Assembly (NCBI GenBank): GCA_035623255.1
Contig: DASPTU010000130.1
Span: forward strand, 1 to 43,911
DNA from: JAFAGX01 sp035623255
Lineage (GTDB): Bacteria > Acidobacteriota > Terriglobia > Terriglobales > Acidobacteriaceae
Direction of reading: 5' to 3'
Length of the DNA: 43,911 nt
Positions within the stretch are counted from its first letter, which is position 1. Each line of letters begins with the position of its first letter. A program made the translations under genes and the position numbers. The notes beneath the pieces are model-generated. The model was not told where the DNA came from and did no database searches. It worked only from the letters and a program-made list of their open reading frames with translations. Below, piece by piece: positions 17,973-25,648 of the stretch.

Positions 17973-18907
17973 TTATTGTTCCCTTGTTGGACTACAACTG
18001 GAGGTTTAAGGGGGACGATAAAGGAAAACTTGCAGCCCGCGCCTGGCTCACTCTCAACCCAGATCTTGCCACCCATGCTGCCGACCAAGCGGCGCGCGAT
18101 GGCTAAGCCCAGTCCCATGCCGGACTGGTGCTCATTCTGCGGCAAGCGGAAGAAGTCGTCGAATACTTCGATGTGATATTCGGCTGGGATTCCAGGGCCG
18201 GTATCTGCGACGCTAATCTTGACGGAGTTCGGCCCGACGACTGCCTGGCGGCGCCGCTCCGTAAGGACGCCGGGCTGATTTACGTTGCGCCGGTCCCACA
18301 TGTATGGTTCGGCATGGAGCCAAACCGTGCCACCTGAGGGCGTAAACTTGGCTGCGTTCTCCAAAAGGTTCGACACCACGCGTTGCAGTTTGGCCGTATC
18401 AAAGGCGAATTCCACCAGCTTTGGGTTGGGAAGAAAATAGAGCGCGAGACCTTTCTCCTGAAACGTGTGCGACCAAAGGCGGCAGACTTCGGAGAGGCAG
18501 GCGTTCAAGTCGCTCTTCTCGAAACGCATCTTCACTTCCGCAGTTTCGAGCGCGCTAAAGCTGAGAAAATCCTGGATGAAATGTTGCAGCCGTTTTCCAC
18601 TCGAATTCATATCGCGCAGCACTTCGCGCTGCCGCTCGTTGAGCGGACCCAACTTCTCGCTCTGCAGCAGTTCGACGTATCCGTTCAGGATGGCCAAGGG
18701 GGTCTTCAGGTCGTGAGCGGCAGAAGCCAGAGCGTTCGTAGTGCGGAGGTAGCGTTCTCTGAGCTGGGTGTAATGCTGTAAAAGTTCTTGACTGCAGGCC
18801 GGGTCGGGGCACACTAACTCGCCTTCAGGCTTGGCCGGGCAAAGGTCGGCATCATTCGCCTTGGATCCAGCCTGGGGGAGGAACGTGTTTTCAGGCACCA
18901 CTGCCAT
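17969..18907 (-). CDS. Cytosolic sensor histidine kinase
   Basis: A 312-residue kinase with no membrane segment. Residues 1-60 contain a short region with four cysteines (Cys23, Cys33, Cys38 and one near 38-39 context PDPACSQ) and then a coiled linker. The HisKA domain has phosphoacceptor His65 in AHDLKTPL. The ATPase domain shows the N box NLLENAAKFTPSGG, G1 DTGPGIPAEY and G2 GMGLGLAIARRL. No PAS, GAF or periplasmic sensor domain is visible, so the signal may reach it through a partner protein. It is cotranscribed with, and presumably phosphorylates, the NtrC-type regulator downstream. A TTGACA promoter lies upstream. Confidence 0.93.
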   Translation of the reverse strand: MAVVPENTFLPQAGSKANDADLCPAKPEGELVCPDPACSQELLQHYTQLRERYLRTTNALASAAHDLKTPLAILNGYVELLQSEKLGPLNERQREVLRDMNSSGKRLQHFIQDFLSFSALETAEVKMRFEKSDLNACLSEVCRLWSHTFQEKGLALYFLPNPKLVEFAFDTAKLQRVVSNLLENAAKFTPSGGTVWLHAEPYMWDRRNVNQPGVLTERRRQAVVGPNSVKISVADTGPGIPAEYHIEVFDDFFRLPQNEHQSGMGLGLAIARRLVGSMGGKIWVESEPGAGCKFSFIVPLKPPVVVQQGNNK

Positions 18908-18973
18908 CGCAGAAAAGTAACGGGCGGTTCAGTTGTCGAGGGAGGAAAGAAAGAGAGTACAAGACCTGGATTG

Positions 18974-19002
18974 ATGCTATGACACGGCTTTGGAGGTGTC
19001 AA
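18974..19002 (-). promoter_or_regulatory. Promoter of the histidine kinase-response regulator operon
   Basis: On the minus strand a perfect TTGACA (18997-19002) is separated by 17 bases from TAGCAT (18974-18979; 4/6). Transcription would start near 18967, giving a leader of about 60 bases before the kinase ATG at 18907. The remaining stretch to 19185 holds nothing else I recognise. Confidence 0.55.
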
Positions 19003-19185
19003 CGAAAAATGAAGGAAGTTGCCCATGATGGGCAAAAGTATGCAGTCGAAAGTACTTATTAGCTGCAAAAGAGGCCTTTACTTTGTGTCAAATCCGATGG
19101 CAGTTCTTGACCGTAAGTCATGTATTTGCATTGGGATTAGCTGAGAGAACGCACAACTTCTGGGGTTATCCTCAGATAGCCGGGT

Positions 19186-19635
19186 ATGGCGGCGACCCAC
19201 ATTTGGCCCAGAATGTGCGGCAAAAGCCGGTTTGTTCTAGAACTGAGAACCTTCTTGGGCGCATCGAGGAACCAAACCGAACGACGAAAATGGCAGCGTT
19301 TACCCTTGGCGATTCCTATTTTTGTGCGGAGTAAGGATGGAAACGACCGGGAGCTACTGGAATTTGCCACCGCTTTGAACGTTTCTGCGGGAGGAGCCCT
19401 GGTTGTGGTAAGGCGTTCTTTGCCGCTTTCCGCACAGGTTCTGCTGGAAATCCCCAGCGCTCCATTGCTCTCGGGCACGAAACTGCCGAGATCATCCCGG
19501 AACCTGCAGGCCAAGACGGTCTGGACGACCTACCAGAACGGTTATCAGCTGTCGGGCGTAAAGTTCTCGCATGCTTTACTCAGTTCCGCCTCGAACCGCG
19601 CGTCCCGAAGAGGGAAACTTGTTTCTTCCCTGTGA
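19186..19635 (+). CDS. PilZ-domain protein
   Basis: A 149-residue protein with one PilZ domain, the c-di-GMP receptor fold. The ligand motif RxxxR is seen in RRKWQR near residue 33-38, and the second motif NxSxxG in NVSAGG about 30 residues later (residues 66-71). The region from about 75 to 130 has the alternating hydrophobic strands of the small beta barrel, including GYQLSGVKF. No signal peptide or other domain is present. The start is uncertain, because the chosen ATG lacks a ribosome site and Met10 is also possible. It lies just upstream of a sigma-54 activator on the same strand, and a functional link is possible but unproven. Confidence 0.8.
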   Translation: MAATHIWPRMCGKSRFVLELRTFLGASRNQTERRKWQRLPLAIPIFVRSKDGNDRELLEFATALNVSAGGALVVVRRSLPLSAQVLLEIPSAPLLSGTKLPRSSRNLQAKTVWTTYQNGYQLSGVKFSHALLSSASNRASRRGKLVSSL

Positions 19636-19833
19636 AAAGATTTTCCCTTGAAAAATCCGGACCATGAGAGCTTTTTCCACCTCCTGCTCTGTTGCTGGTC
19701 GAGATAACAGCACAATCGCAATCTTCTGAAAGCAAAGTCCCTAGGTCCCAGATCTGGCGAGCTAGGCCGCACCGTCCGGGCTTTGGCTTTTGGGGTGCTG
19801 CGTTTCAGTGTGGGTACAGGAGTAACGGCGGTA

Positions 19834-20910
19834 ATGCCACTTCAAACAGCCAATTCGTTTAGCTCTCTCGTGCAGTCGTTAGGGGAATTCCCACCCGAGG
19901 CCGTAGTTTTTGGTAATTCGGAGGCGATGCAGACGCTGCGCGCCCGCATGGACAAGGTATCCAGTGCCAATGTCCCGGTGCTGATTCACGGGGAAAGCGG
20001 CACTGGCAAGGACATCATCGCGCGCATGATTCATGCGCAATCGCCCTGGAAGAGCGGGCCCTTCGTGAAAGTAAACTGCCCCGCCATCCCAGGGACGCTT
20101 CTGGAGAGCGAGTTATTCGGGTATGAGAAGGGCGCATTCACCGGGGCTTATGGTTCGAAACCGGGGCGTGTAGAGTTGGCTCACCGTGGCACGCTGTTCC
20201 TGGATGAGATATCAGAGTTGGACCTAGCGCTGCAATCGAAGCTGTTGCAGTTGCTTCAGGATGGACAGTTTTGCCGGATCGGTGCGCAGGAAGATAAAAA
20301 AGTCGAAGTTCGGGTGGTGTGCGCGACCAACCGCAACCTTGAACATGAGATCGAGAGCGGCAGTTTCCGGCAGGACTTGTTCTATCGAATCAACGTGGTG
20401 AATCTGCACTTGCCCCCGTTGCGGGAACGGCGCGGCGACGTCGAAGGCCTGGTCAATTACTTCCTCGATTACTACAACCGAAAGTACAACTGCAAGGCGA
20501 AACCTTTTTCCACCGACCTGCTAGGCGTGCTCCAGAAATATCACTGGCCGGGAAACATTCGTGAGCTGGAAAACCTGATGAAGCGGTATGTCATCCTCGG
20601 CAGCGAGGACGTGATCAGCAGCGATCTTCTGGTTCGCCGTGAACAGGATTTCTTCAGCCCCGAAATTAATCTGGACGGCCCGATTTCGCTAAAGAAATTG
20701 ACGAGACAGGCTACGCGGGAACTTGAGCGAAAGGTGATTCTCAAAGTGCTGCAGGCGCATCACTGGAACCGCAAACAGGCGGCGCGCGCTTTGAGCATCA
20801 GTTATCGCGCGCTTCTATACAAGATTCGAGACGCAGGATTGCCGGCGAATCGGTCCGGAAAACGCCCGCCCGAAGCTCCCCCGGCGAGTCAAGGTGTTGC
20901 CGCTGACTAA
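19834..20910 (+). CDS. Sigma-54-dependent activator lacking a receiver domain
   Basis: A 358-residue enhancer-binding protein. Only about 25 residues precede the AAA+ domain, so there is no sensory or receiver domain. Walker A is GESGTGKD, the sigma-54 loop is GAFTGA, and Walker B lies in LFLDEI. A Fis-type HTH closes the protein with HHWNRKQAARALSIS. ATG at 19834 is preferred over TTG at 19783, with AGGAG at 19818-19822. Such single-input proteins are controlled by partner proteins or are constitutive. The AAA+ and HTH parts resemble the NtrC-type regulator encoded at 16557-17972, suggesting paralogues. Confidence 0.93.
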   Translation: MPLQTANSFSSLVQSLGEFPPEAVVFGNSEAMQTLRARMDKVSSANVPVLIHGESGTGKDIIARMIHAQSPWKSGPFVKVNCPAIPGTLLESELFGYEKGAFTGAYGSKPGRVELAHRGTLFLDEISELDLALQSKLLQLLQDGQFCRIGAQEDKKVEVRVVCATNRNLEHEIESGSFRQDLFYRINVVNLHLPPLRERRGDVEGLVNYFLDYYNRKYNCKAKPFSTDLLGVLQKYHWPGNIRELENLMKRYVILGSEDVISSDLLVRREQDFFSPEINLDGPISLKKLTRQATRELERKVILKVLQAHHWNRKQAARALSISYRALLYKIRDAGLPANRSGKRPPEAPPASQGVAAD

Positions 20911-20928
20911 TCTCCGGGTAGCCAGCGT

Positions 20929-21909
20929 TCACCTCCGCAACACAGCTTTGCGGTATGCCGCTACGTTGCGGTTGTGTTCCTCCAGCGTGTGCGCGAAACG
21001 GTGGTGGCCGTTGCCGTTGCTAACGAAATAAAAATAATCGGTGACGGCGGGATGCATCGCGGCCTCTAACGAACTCCGCCCTGGATTGCCGATTGGTCCC
21101 GGAGGAAGACCGGGATGGCGATAGGTGTTGTAGGCCGAATTTAGTTCCATGTCTGTGTGATGAAGCGCGCCGGAGTAGCTTCCCCGTAGAAGCTCAGCGT
21201 AGATGACGCTGGGGTCGGCTTGCAGAGGAATCCTCTTCTCCATCCTGTTGTAATAAACACTTGCCACGAGTGGTCGCTCATCCGGTACTGCGGTTTCTTT
21301 CTCTACGATGGAGGCCATCGTGACCGTGCTTTCGATGTCGGCGCTCAAACCGATCTCATGAGCCACTTGCCGGAATTGCTTGACCATCGCTGCCGCGATC
21401 TCTTCCACACTTTGTGTACGTGTGAACTCGTAGGTGTTCGGAAAAAGGTAACCTTCCAGAGTCTTGGCATTCGGAGCCAGATCGGCGATCAAAGGCGTGT
21501 CGCTGGTGGCGACCTTCAGGAAATCCTGGGCGGAGCCCAGGCCTGCCTCCTGAACGGCTTCAGAGATATCAAAAATGTTGTAGCCCTCCGGGATCACGAC
21601 GGTGTGAACGTAGACGTCGCCGCGCACTAGCCGGTTGTGAACATCAATCACGTTTGCGTCTTTTTCAAAGAGATACTCACCGGCCTTGAGAGAATGGGCG
21701 CGGTTAAGGTAAGTCCAGATGATGAACGCTTCGTCGCTGCGAATAACACCCGAAGATTTCAGTTCATGGGCGATCCGACGAGTCGAATAGCCAGGGTGCA
21801 GGAGGACGAACCTCTGTCCTGGCGGCGTGACGAGTGTGAGAAGGGCCCAAGCAAACCATCCGCCGACCGTAAGAATAAGTAACAAAAATGTTGTAGCAAG
21901 GATTCGCAC
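20929..21909 (-). CDS. mltG: Endolytic murein transglycosylase MltG
   Basis: A 326-residue YceG-like protein. One N-terminal membrane helix (residues 4-27) anchors it in the inner membrane, and the rest is periplasmic. A LysM-like region (about 30-100) includes GYSTRRIAHEL, followed by the catalytic domain with LEGYLFPNTYEF (151-162) and the signature ASIVEKET with catalytic Glu203. PLQADPSVIYA and GLPPGPIGNPG are further family landmarks. It cleaves nascent glycan strands to set their length. The start is GTG. It follows ruvX with a 60-base gap in a probable two-gene operon. Confidence 0.95.
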   Translation of the reverse strand: MRILATTFLLLILTVGGWFAWALLTLVTPPGQRFVLLHPGYSTRRIAHELKSSGVIRSDEAFIIWTYLNRAHSLKAGEYLFEKDANVIDVHNRLVRGDVYVHTVVIPEGYNIFDISEAVQEAGLGSAQDFLKVATSDTPLIADLAPNAKTLEGYLFPNTYEFTRTQSVEEIAAAMVKQFRQVAHEIGLSADIESTVTMASIVEKETAVPDERPLVASVYYNRMEKRIPLQADPSVIYAELLRGSYSGALHHTDMELNSAYNTYRHPGLPPGPIGNPGRSSLEAAMHPAVTDYFYFVSNGNGHHRFAHTLEEHNRNVAAYRKAVLRR

Positions 21910-21969
21910 TGCCTTTAGTTTAGATGAGTGCTGTTGAACCGCTGTTAGTCGTAGGTAGGTAGCCGTTGG

Positions 21970-22401
21970 TCACTGGGAATTGGACCTAGCATCCATCCAA
22001 CTCTGCAGAATGAGCACGGCCGCCAAGCGATCGACGACCTGGCCACGACGCTTGACCGACATGTCGGTTTCGCGCAGGACCCGGTTGGCCTGGGCGGAGG
22101 TCAGCCGTTCATCCCACAGGTGCACCGGAAGCTGAAAGCGATTGCGCAAATCCTCCGCAAAGCGCTGCATCCTCTCGGCTTGAGTGCCTTCACTGCCGCT
22201 CATGCGCAAGGGGTAGCCGACAACCAGTTCTCTGACATCGTGCTTCCGAATAACATTGTCCAACTGCTCGAAATCGGCGCGCTTGTTGCTTCTGCGGATG
22301 GTTTCAATCCCCTGGGCCGTGATGCCAAGAGGATCGGAGATGGCCAGACCAATCGTTTTTGAGCCGACATCCAAACCTAGAATGCGCTTTGGTTGAGGCA
22401 C
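21970..22401 (-). CDS. ruvX: RuvX/YqgF-type Holliday junction resolvase or rRNA-processing nuclease
   Basis: About 143 residues of RNase H-like fold. The catalytic Asp lies in the opening ILGLDVGSKTIGLA. VVGYPLRMSGSEG forms the second core motif, and LWDERLTSAQA supplies the conserved Asp-Glu. The last motif, with the helix ending DRLAAVLILQ, has the conserved Asp. RuvX homologues process 16S rRNA precursor and may resolve junctions. Start selection: TTG at 22425 and GTG at 22419 overlap or adjoin a TATAAT box, so GTG at 22401, preceded by GGAAG, is preferred; it gives the usual N terminus just before ILGLDVG. Confidence 0.9.
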   Translation of the reverse strand: MPQPKRILGLDVGSKTIGLAISDPLGITAQGIETIRRSNKRADFEQLDNVIRKHDVRELVVGYPLRMSGSEGTQAERMQRFAEDLRNRFQLPVHLWDERLTSAQANRVLRETDMSVKRRGQVVDRLAAVLILQSWMDARSNSQ

Positions 22402-22424
22402 ACCGCTTCCAAGGTACACGGTCA

Positions 22425-22430
22425 ATTATA
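22425..22430 (-). promoter_or_regulatory. Candidate -10 box of ruvX-mltG
   Basis: A perfect TATAAT is read on the minus strand, 23 bases before the preferred ruvX GTG. No matching -35 hexamer is present at the usual distance. Confidence 0.35.
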
Positions 22431-22540
22431 GGCTCCGCAGAAGTACGCGAGTGTCTGTAAATTGAAAGCGGGTTCGTGTGACCACAACACAAGCGACTGA
22501 TCTTAAATGACTTAAATTGTATGTAGCAGAATTCTCTGCG

Positions 22541-22584
22541 GGGCGGCAGTGCAAATTGCCTTTGGCCGCCCGTTTCGATAGACT
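22541..22584 (+). promoter_or_regulatory. carD promoter candidate overlapping an inverted repeat
   Basis: TTGCCT (22556-22561) and TAGACT (22579-22584) are spaced 17 bases and match the consensus at 4/6 each. The -35 element sits within a perfect 7-bp inverted repeat, GGGCGGC (22541-22547) and GCCGCCC (22565-22571). The repeat could be an operator, or a terminator-like stem without a T run. The region to 22629 has no further feature. Confidence 0.4.
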
Positions 22585-22629
22585 AGTCACGTAGTTCCTC
22601 TGGTTCCCTACGCCTCTAGGCGGTCCCTG

Positions 22630-23166
22630 ATGCCAAGTAGCGACTGCAATTTCCACATAGGCGACAAGGTGGTTTACCCCAATCACGGGGTCGGAGTTAT
22701 CGAGCAGATCAGCAGCCGGACCATCGGTCAGACCGTCGAGAAGTTCTACCTGTTGAAGATTAAATCCAGCAGTCTGAAGGTGATGGTGCCGTTTCACAGC
22801 GTTGTGGCCGTTGGTCTGAGACGGGTCATCAGGAACGGCGAAATACAGAAGATTATGGAGTTTCTCGAGGATGGCACTTGCGACAACAACGCGGACTGGA
22901 AGGATCGCTTTAGAGAGAACTCTGATCGCATGCGGACCGGCTCGTTGTTGGAGGTGGCGGCTGTACTGAAAGGATTACTCCTGCTTAACCAGTCGAAGCC
23001 GCTCTCCTTTCGAGAAAAGAAGATGCTGGAGAGGGCCCGTTATCTGCTGGTCAGCGAGTTGGCTATGGCGCGCAATTGCGAAGAAATTGCCATCGAAGAA
23101 TTGCTTACGAAAGCCCTTTCCCGGTCAGGACTCCGCTTTCCCGAAGCGACCGAATTCGCATCCTGA
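22630..23166 (+). CDS. CarD-family transcriptional regulator
   Basis: A 178-residue CarD/CdnL-like protein. The N-terminal RNA-polymerase-interacting domain opens with FHIGDKVVYPNHGVGVIEQI (residues 8-27) and continues with FYLLKI and MVPFHSVVAVGLR, the Tudor-like core that binds the RNAP beta subunit. The C-terminal helical domain (about 80-165) contains the WKDRFREN and EKKMLERARYLLVSELA helices that contact the promoter -10 region. In bacteria that have it, it stabilises open complexes at rRNA and housekeeping promoters. It precedes greA on the same strand by 90 bases. The ribosome site is weak. Confidence 0.93.
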   Translation: MPSSDCNFHIGDKVVYPNHGVGVIEQISSRTIGQTVEKFYLLKIKSSSLKVMVPFHSVVAVGLRRVIRNGEIQKIMEFLEDGTCDNNADWKDRFRENSDRMRTGSLLEVAAVLKGLLLLNQSKPLSFREKKMLERARYLLVSELAMARNCEEIAIEELLTKALSRSGLRFPEATEFAS

Positions 23167-23240
23167 GTATTCCATCACGTGAAATCTTTGCTTGGGGACG
23201 GGGGCAGCAACGACAGGCCACGCCGTGCAAACACAAGGTT

Positions 23241-23246
23241 TATAAT
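23241..23246 (+). promoter_or_regulatory. Candidate -10 box upstream of greA
   Basis: TATAAT lies 10 bases before the greA ATG. The leader would be almost absent, and there is no good -35 hexamer 16-18 bases upstream. Co-transcription from carD is equally possible. Confidence 0.3.
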
Positions 23247-23256
23247 CCCAAAAAGC

Positions 23257-23733
23257 ATGACCGAGCACATCAAGAAAAAACTTCAGGACGAGATCAACTC
23301 CCTGGAGCACGAACTAAGCCACGAACTCCCCAAAGAACTAAAGCGAGCCATCGCTTTAGGTGATCTGAGCGAGAACGCTGAGTATCACATGGCGAAGCAG
23401 CGGCAGGAGTTTGTCAAGGCGCGACTGCGTCAGTTGGGCCGTCGCCTCGCGGATCTCTCGCTGATCAACATGAACAACATCCCCAGAGACAAAGTCGGTC
23501 TCGGATCGACAGTCAAGGTTTACGACAACGGGAAGGACGAGGAAGTGGAATACAAGCTGGTCACAAGCGAGGAGTCGGATGTGGCAGCCGGCCGGATTTC
23601 CACGACATCTCCGATCGGCCGTGCGCTGCTGAACAAAAAAGTCGGAGACACTGCGACTGTGGTCACTCCAAACGGCAAGCGTGAATTGGAAGTCCTAGGC
23701 CTGACCACGATCCACGACGAAGCCGAGGTCTGA
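23257..23733 (+). CDS. greA: Transcription elongation factor GreA
   Basis: A 158-residue Gre factor that rescues backtracked RNA polymerase by stimulating transcript cleavage. The N-terminal coiled coil (residues 1-75) carries the acidic tip GDLSENAEYHMAKQRQ, with the catalytic Asp and Glu. The C-terminal FKBP-like domain starts near residue 80 and includes VGLGSTVKVYD and SPIGRALLNKKVGDTATV. Length is normal. The ATG at 23257 is chosen over a GTG at 23179, because the extra 26 residues are not Gre-like. The stop overlaps the next start (TGATG). Confidence 0.95.
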   Translation: MTEHIKKKLQDEINSLEHELSHELPKELKRAIALGDLSENAEYHMAKQRQEFVKARLRQLGRRLADLSLINMNNIPRDKVGLGSTVKVYDNGKDEEVEYKLVTSEESDVAAGRISTTSPIGRALLNKKVGDTATVVTPNGKRELEVLGLTTIHDEAEV

Positions 23734-24374
23734 TGGCAGGGACCTGGACCAGCGCATTCGGGAGGGCCTGTGGGGTCTTGCTGGATGCCATAGTTCGCTG
23801 GCTTGCCTTGGCGCGAATCAATCCCAACTTTCTGACTTTTCTCGGGCTGGTCGTCAATACGATTGCGGCGGTTTTATTCGGCTACGCCAACGCGGACAAT
23901 CAGGCCCGCTTATTTCGCTACGCAGGGCTTGTAATCATTGCATCTGGTTTCTTTGATCTGGTGGATGGCCGCGTCGCGCGAGCTACCAATCGCGTGACCC
24001 GATTTGGCGGATTTTTCGATTCGGTTATCGATCGTTACAGTGACGCATCTCAATTCTTCGGTCTGCTGGTGTTCTACGCTCGTGGCGAACGGTTTGCATA
24101 TGTGGTGTTGACGGCGTTCGTCATGGTGAGCGCGATCATGGTCAGTTACACGCGTGCTCGCGCGGAATCCCTGATTGGTTCCTGCCGGGTGGGATTTCTC
24201 GAGCGTCCGGAGCGCCTGGTGCTTGTAATCATTGGAGCTCTCTTCAACCGCATGGCTCCAGTACTGTGGATCATCGCCGTTTTGTCGACAATTACAGTGA
24301 TTCACCGTGTGCGCTATACCTGGACGCGGACGGAATTGGTGGACCGAGCGGCAAGTAACGGGCAAGCGGCATAG
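23733..24374 (+). CDS. CDP-alcohol phosphatidyltransferase, possibly phosphatidylinositol-phosphate synthase type
   Basis: A 213-residue membrane enzyme with about six helices. The signature D-x2-DG-x2-AR-x8-G-x3-D-x3-D is complete: Asp75, Asp78, Gly79, Ala82, Arg83, Gly92, Asp96 and Asp100. These Asp residues bind the metals and the CDP-diacylglycerol. It transfers a phosphatidyl group from CDP-DAG to an alcohol. The later segment SYTRARAES followed by GFLERPERL resembles actinobacterial phosphatidylinositol-phosphate synthases and archaeal relatives more than glycerophosphate or serine enzymes. I infer this from memory, so the acceptor alcohol is uncertain. It is translationally coupled to greA. 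Confidence 0.88.
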   Translation: MAGTWTSAFGRACGVLLDAIVRWLALARINPNFLTFLGLVVNTIAAVLFGYANADNQARLFRYAGLVIIASGFFDLVDGRVARATNRVTRFGGFFDSVIDRYSDASQFFGLLVFYARGERFAYVVLTAFVMVSAIMVSYTRARAESLIGSCRVGFLERPERLVLVIIGALFNRMAPVLWIIAVLSTITVIHRVRYTWTRTELVDRAASNGQAA

Positions 24375-24549
24375 ACACACTTCCCGCATTGGGAATTTTC
24401 GACCGCAGCTTCTTTGAAGATCAGGACTTCATTGAATCTCCGAGCAATACAAGGGTTCGAGTTCCTCGCCCTTTTGCGAATTCTTCCGCTTCAACCCACG
24501 ACTTGCCAACCTGCTATTCTGTCCGCTCGACTGCAACGCGGAGGAGAAT

Positions 24550-25467
24550 TTGCCGGCTGAACCTGTCCTTCTTGTCCATGGCGGCGCGTGGGCGATTCCA
24601 GACGACATGGTGGAGGCCCATCTCAACGGCGTGCGCAACGCGATTGCCGCAGGATGGAACGTGCTGAGCAGTGGTGGAACCGCTCTGGATGCCATCGAGG
24701 AAGCGGTGGTGGTGATGGAAGATGATGAATCCTTCGATGCCGGGCGCGGCAGCTTTCTCAACCGGGATGGCAGGGTACAACTCGATGCGCTGATCATGGA
24801 CGGGGCCACGTTGCGAGCAGGTGGCGTCGGCTGCGTTGAGCATCTGCGAAATCCGGTTCGCGCGGCACGCAAGATACTCAGCGAAAGTCCGCACGTGTAT
24901 TTTGTTGCCGAGGGCGCGGAGAAGTTCGCGGCCCAGCATGGCATCCCGCTTTGTAAAAACCAAGATCTCGTGATTCCAAGGGAAGTGCAGCGCTTACGCG
25001 AATTTCAGGCCCATGCGGGGGAGGGGAAGGTAAATCTGTTTGCACCTGTAATCTCCCACGATACCGTCGGGGCGGTGGCGCTGGACCGCGATGGGAATAT
25101 TGCGGCGGCAACCTCGACGGGTGGCACCCTCAATAAGGCGCCGGGTCGATTAGGCGACTCTTCCCTTATCGGGTGCGGTTGCTATGCGGATAACAAAAGC
25201 GCCGCGGTCTCGACGACCGGTTGGGGTGAGCCGATCATGAAGTTAGTGCTTGCGAAGTGGGCGGCTGATCGAGTTGCGGCCGGCAACCTGCCGGAATGGG
25301 TAGCGGCGGAGGCAATCAATTATCTGCAAGCTCGTGTGGGTGGGCATGGGGGAATCATTCTGCTCGACGGGCGAGGACGCTTTGGGATCGCACACAACAC
25401 GCCGCGCATGGCGTGGGCGTTCAAGACGGCGAACGAAGAAAGCTCAGGGATCGCTCACAACCCCTGA
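24550..25467 (+). CDS. Isoaspartyl peptidase/L-asparaginase (plant-type Ntn hydrolase)
   Basis: A 305-residue precursor that cleaves itself into two subunits. The opening VLLVHGGAWAIPDD (residues 6-19) and DAGRGSFLNRDG (63-74) are typical of the N-terminal subunit. The nucleophile is Thr172 in SHDTVGAVALD, where autocleavage occurs. GGTLNKAPGRLGDS (about 190-203), with the substrate-binding Arg-x-Gly-Asp, follows. The protein removes isoaspartyl residues from damaged peptides and can hydrolyse asparagine. The start is TTG with GGAG five bases upstream (24542-24545). The 175-base gap after the phosphatidyltransferase gene contains no clear terminator, so co-transcription is possible. Confidence 0.93.
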   Translation: MPAEPVLLVHGGAWAIPDDMVEAHLNGVRNAIAAGWNVLSSGGTALDAIEEAVVVMEDDESFDAGRGSFLNRDGRVQLDALIMDGATLRAGGVGCVEHLRNPVRAARKILSESPHVYFVAEGAEKFAAQHGIPLCKNQDLVIPREVQRLREFQAHAGEGKVNLFAPVISHDTVGAVALDRDGNIAAATSTGGTLNKAPGRLGDSSLIGCGCYADNKSAAVSTTGWGEPIMKLVLAKWAADRVAAGNLPEWVAAEAINYLQARVGGHGGIILLDGRGRFGIAHNTPRMAWAFKTANEESSGIAHNP

Positions 25468-25648
25468 TGCCGCTTACTAAGCCTATTCTCCCTAGTGATT
25501 TAGCTTGATTTCCCACTACACACTGCGGTAAAACCAGCCGTTTGAATCTTCATAGAGCCGTGTTTTCGCGCTGAGGCCTGCCGACGGGATCTCATTGGCC
25601 GGTCGTCCTCTGGTCAACTGCATGGGAAGCCTCCCAGGGAGAACGTTG

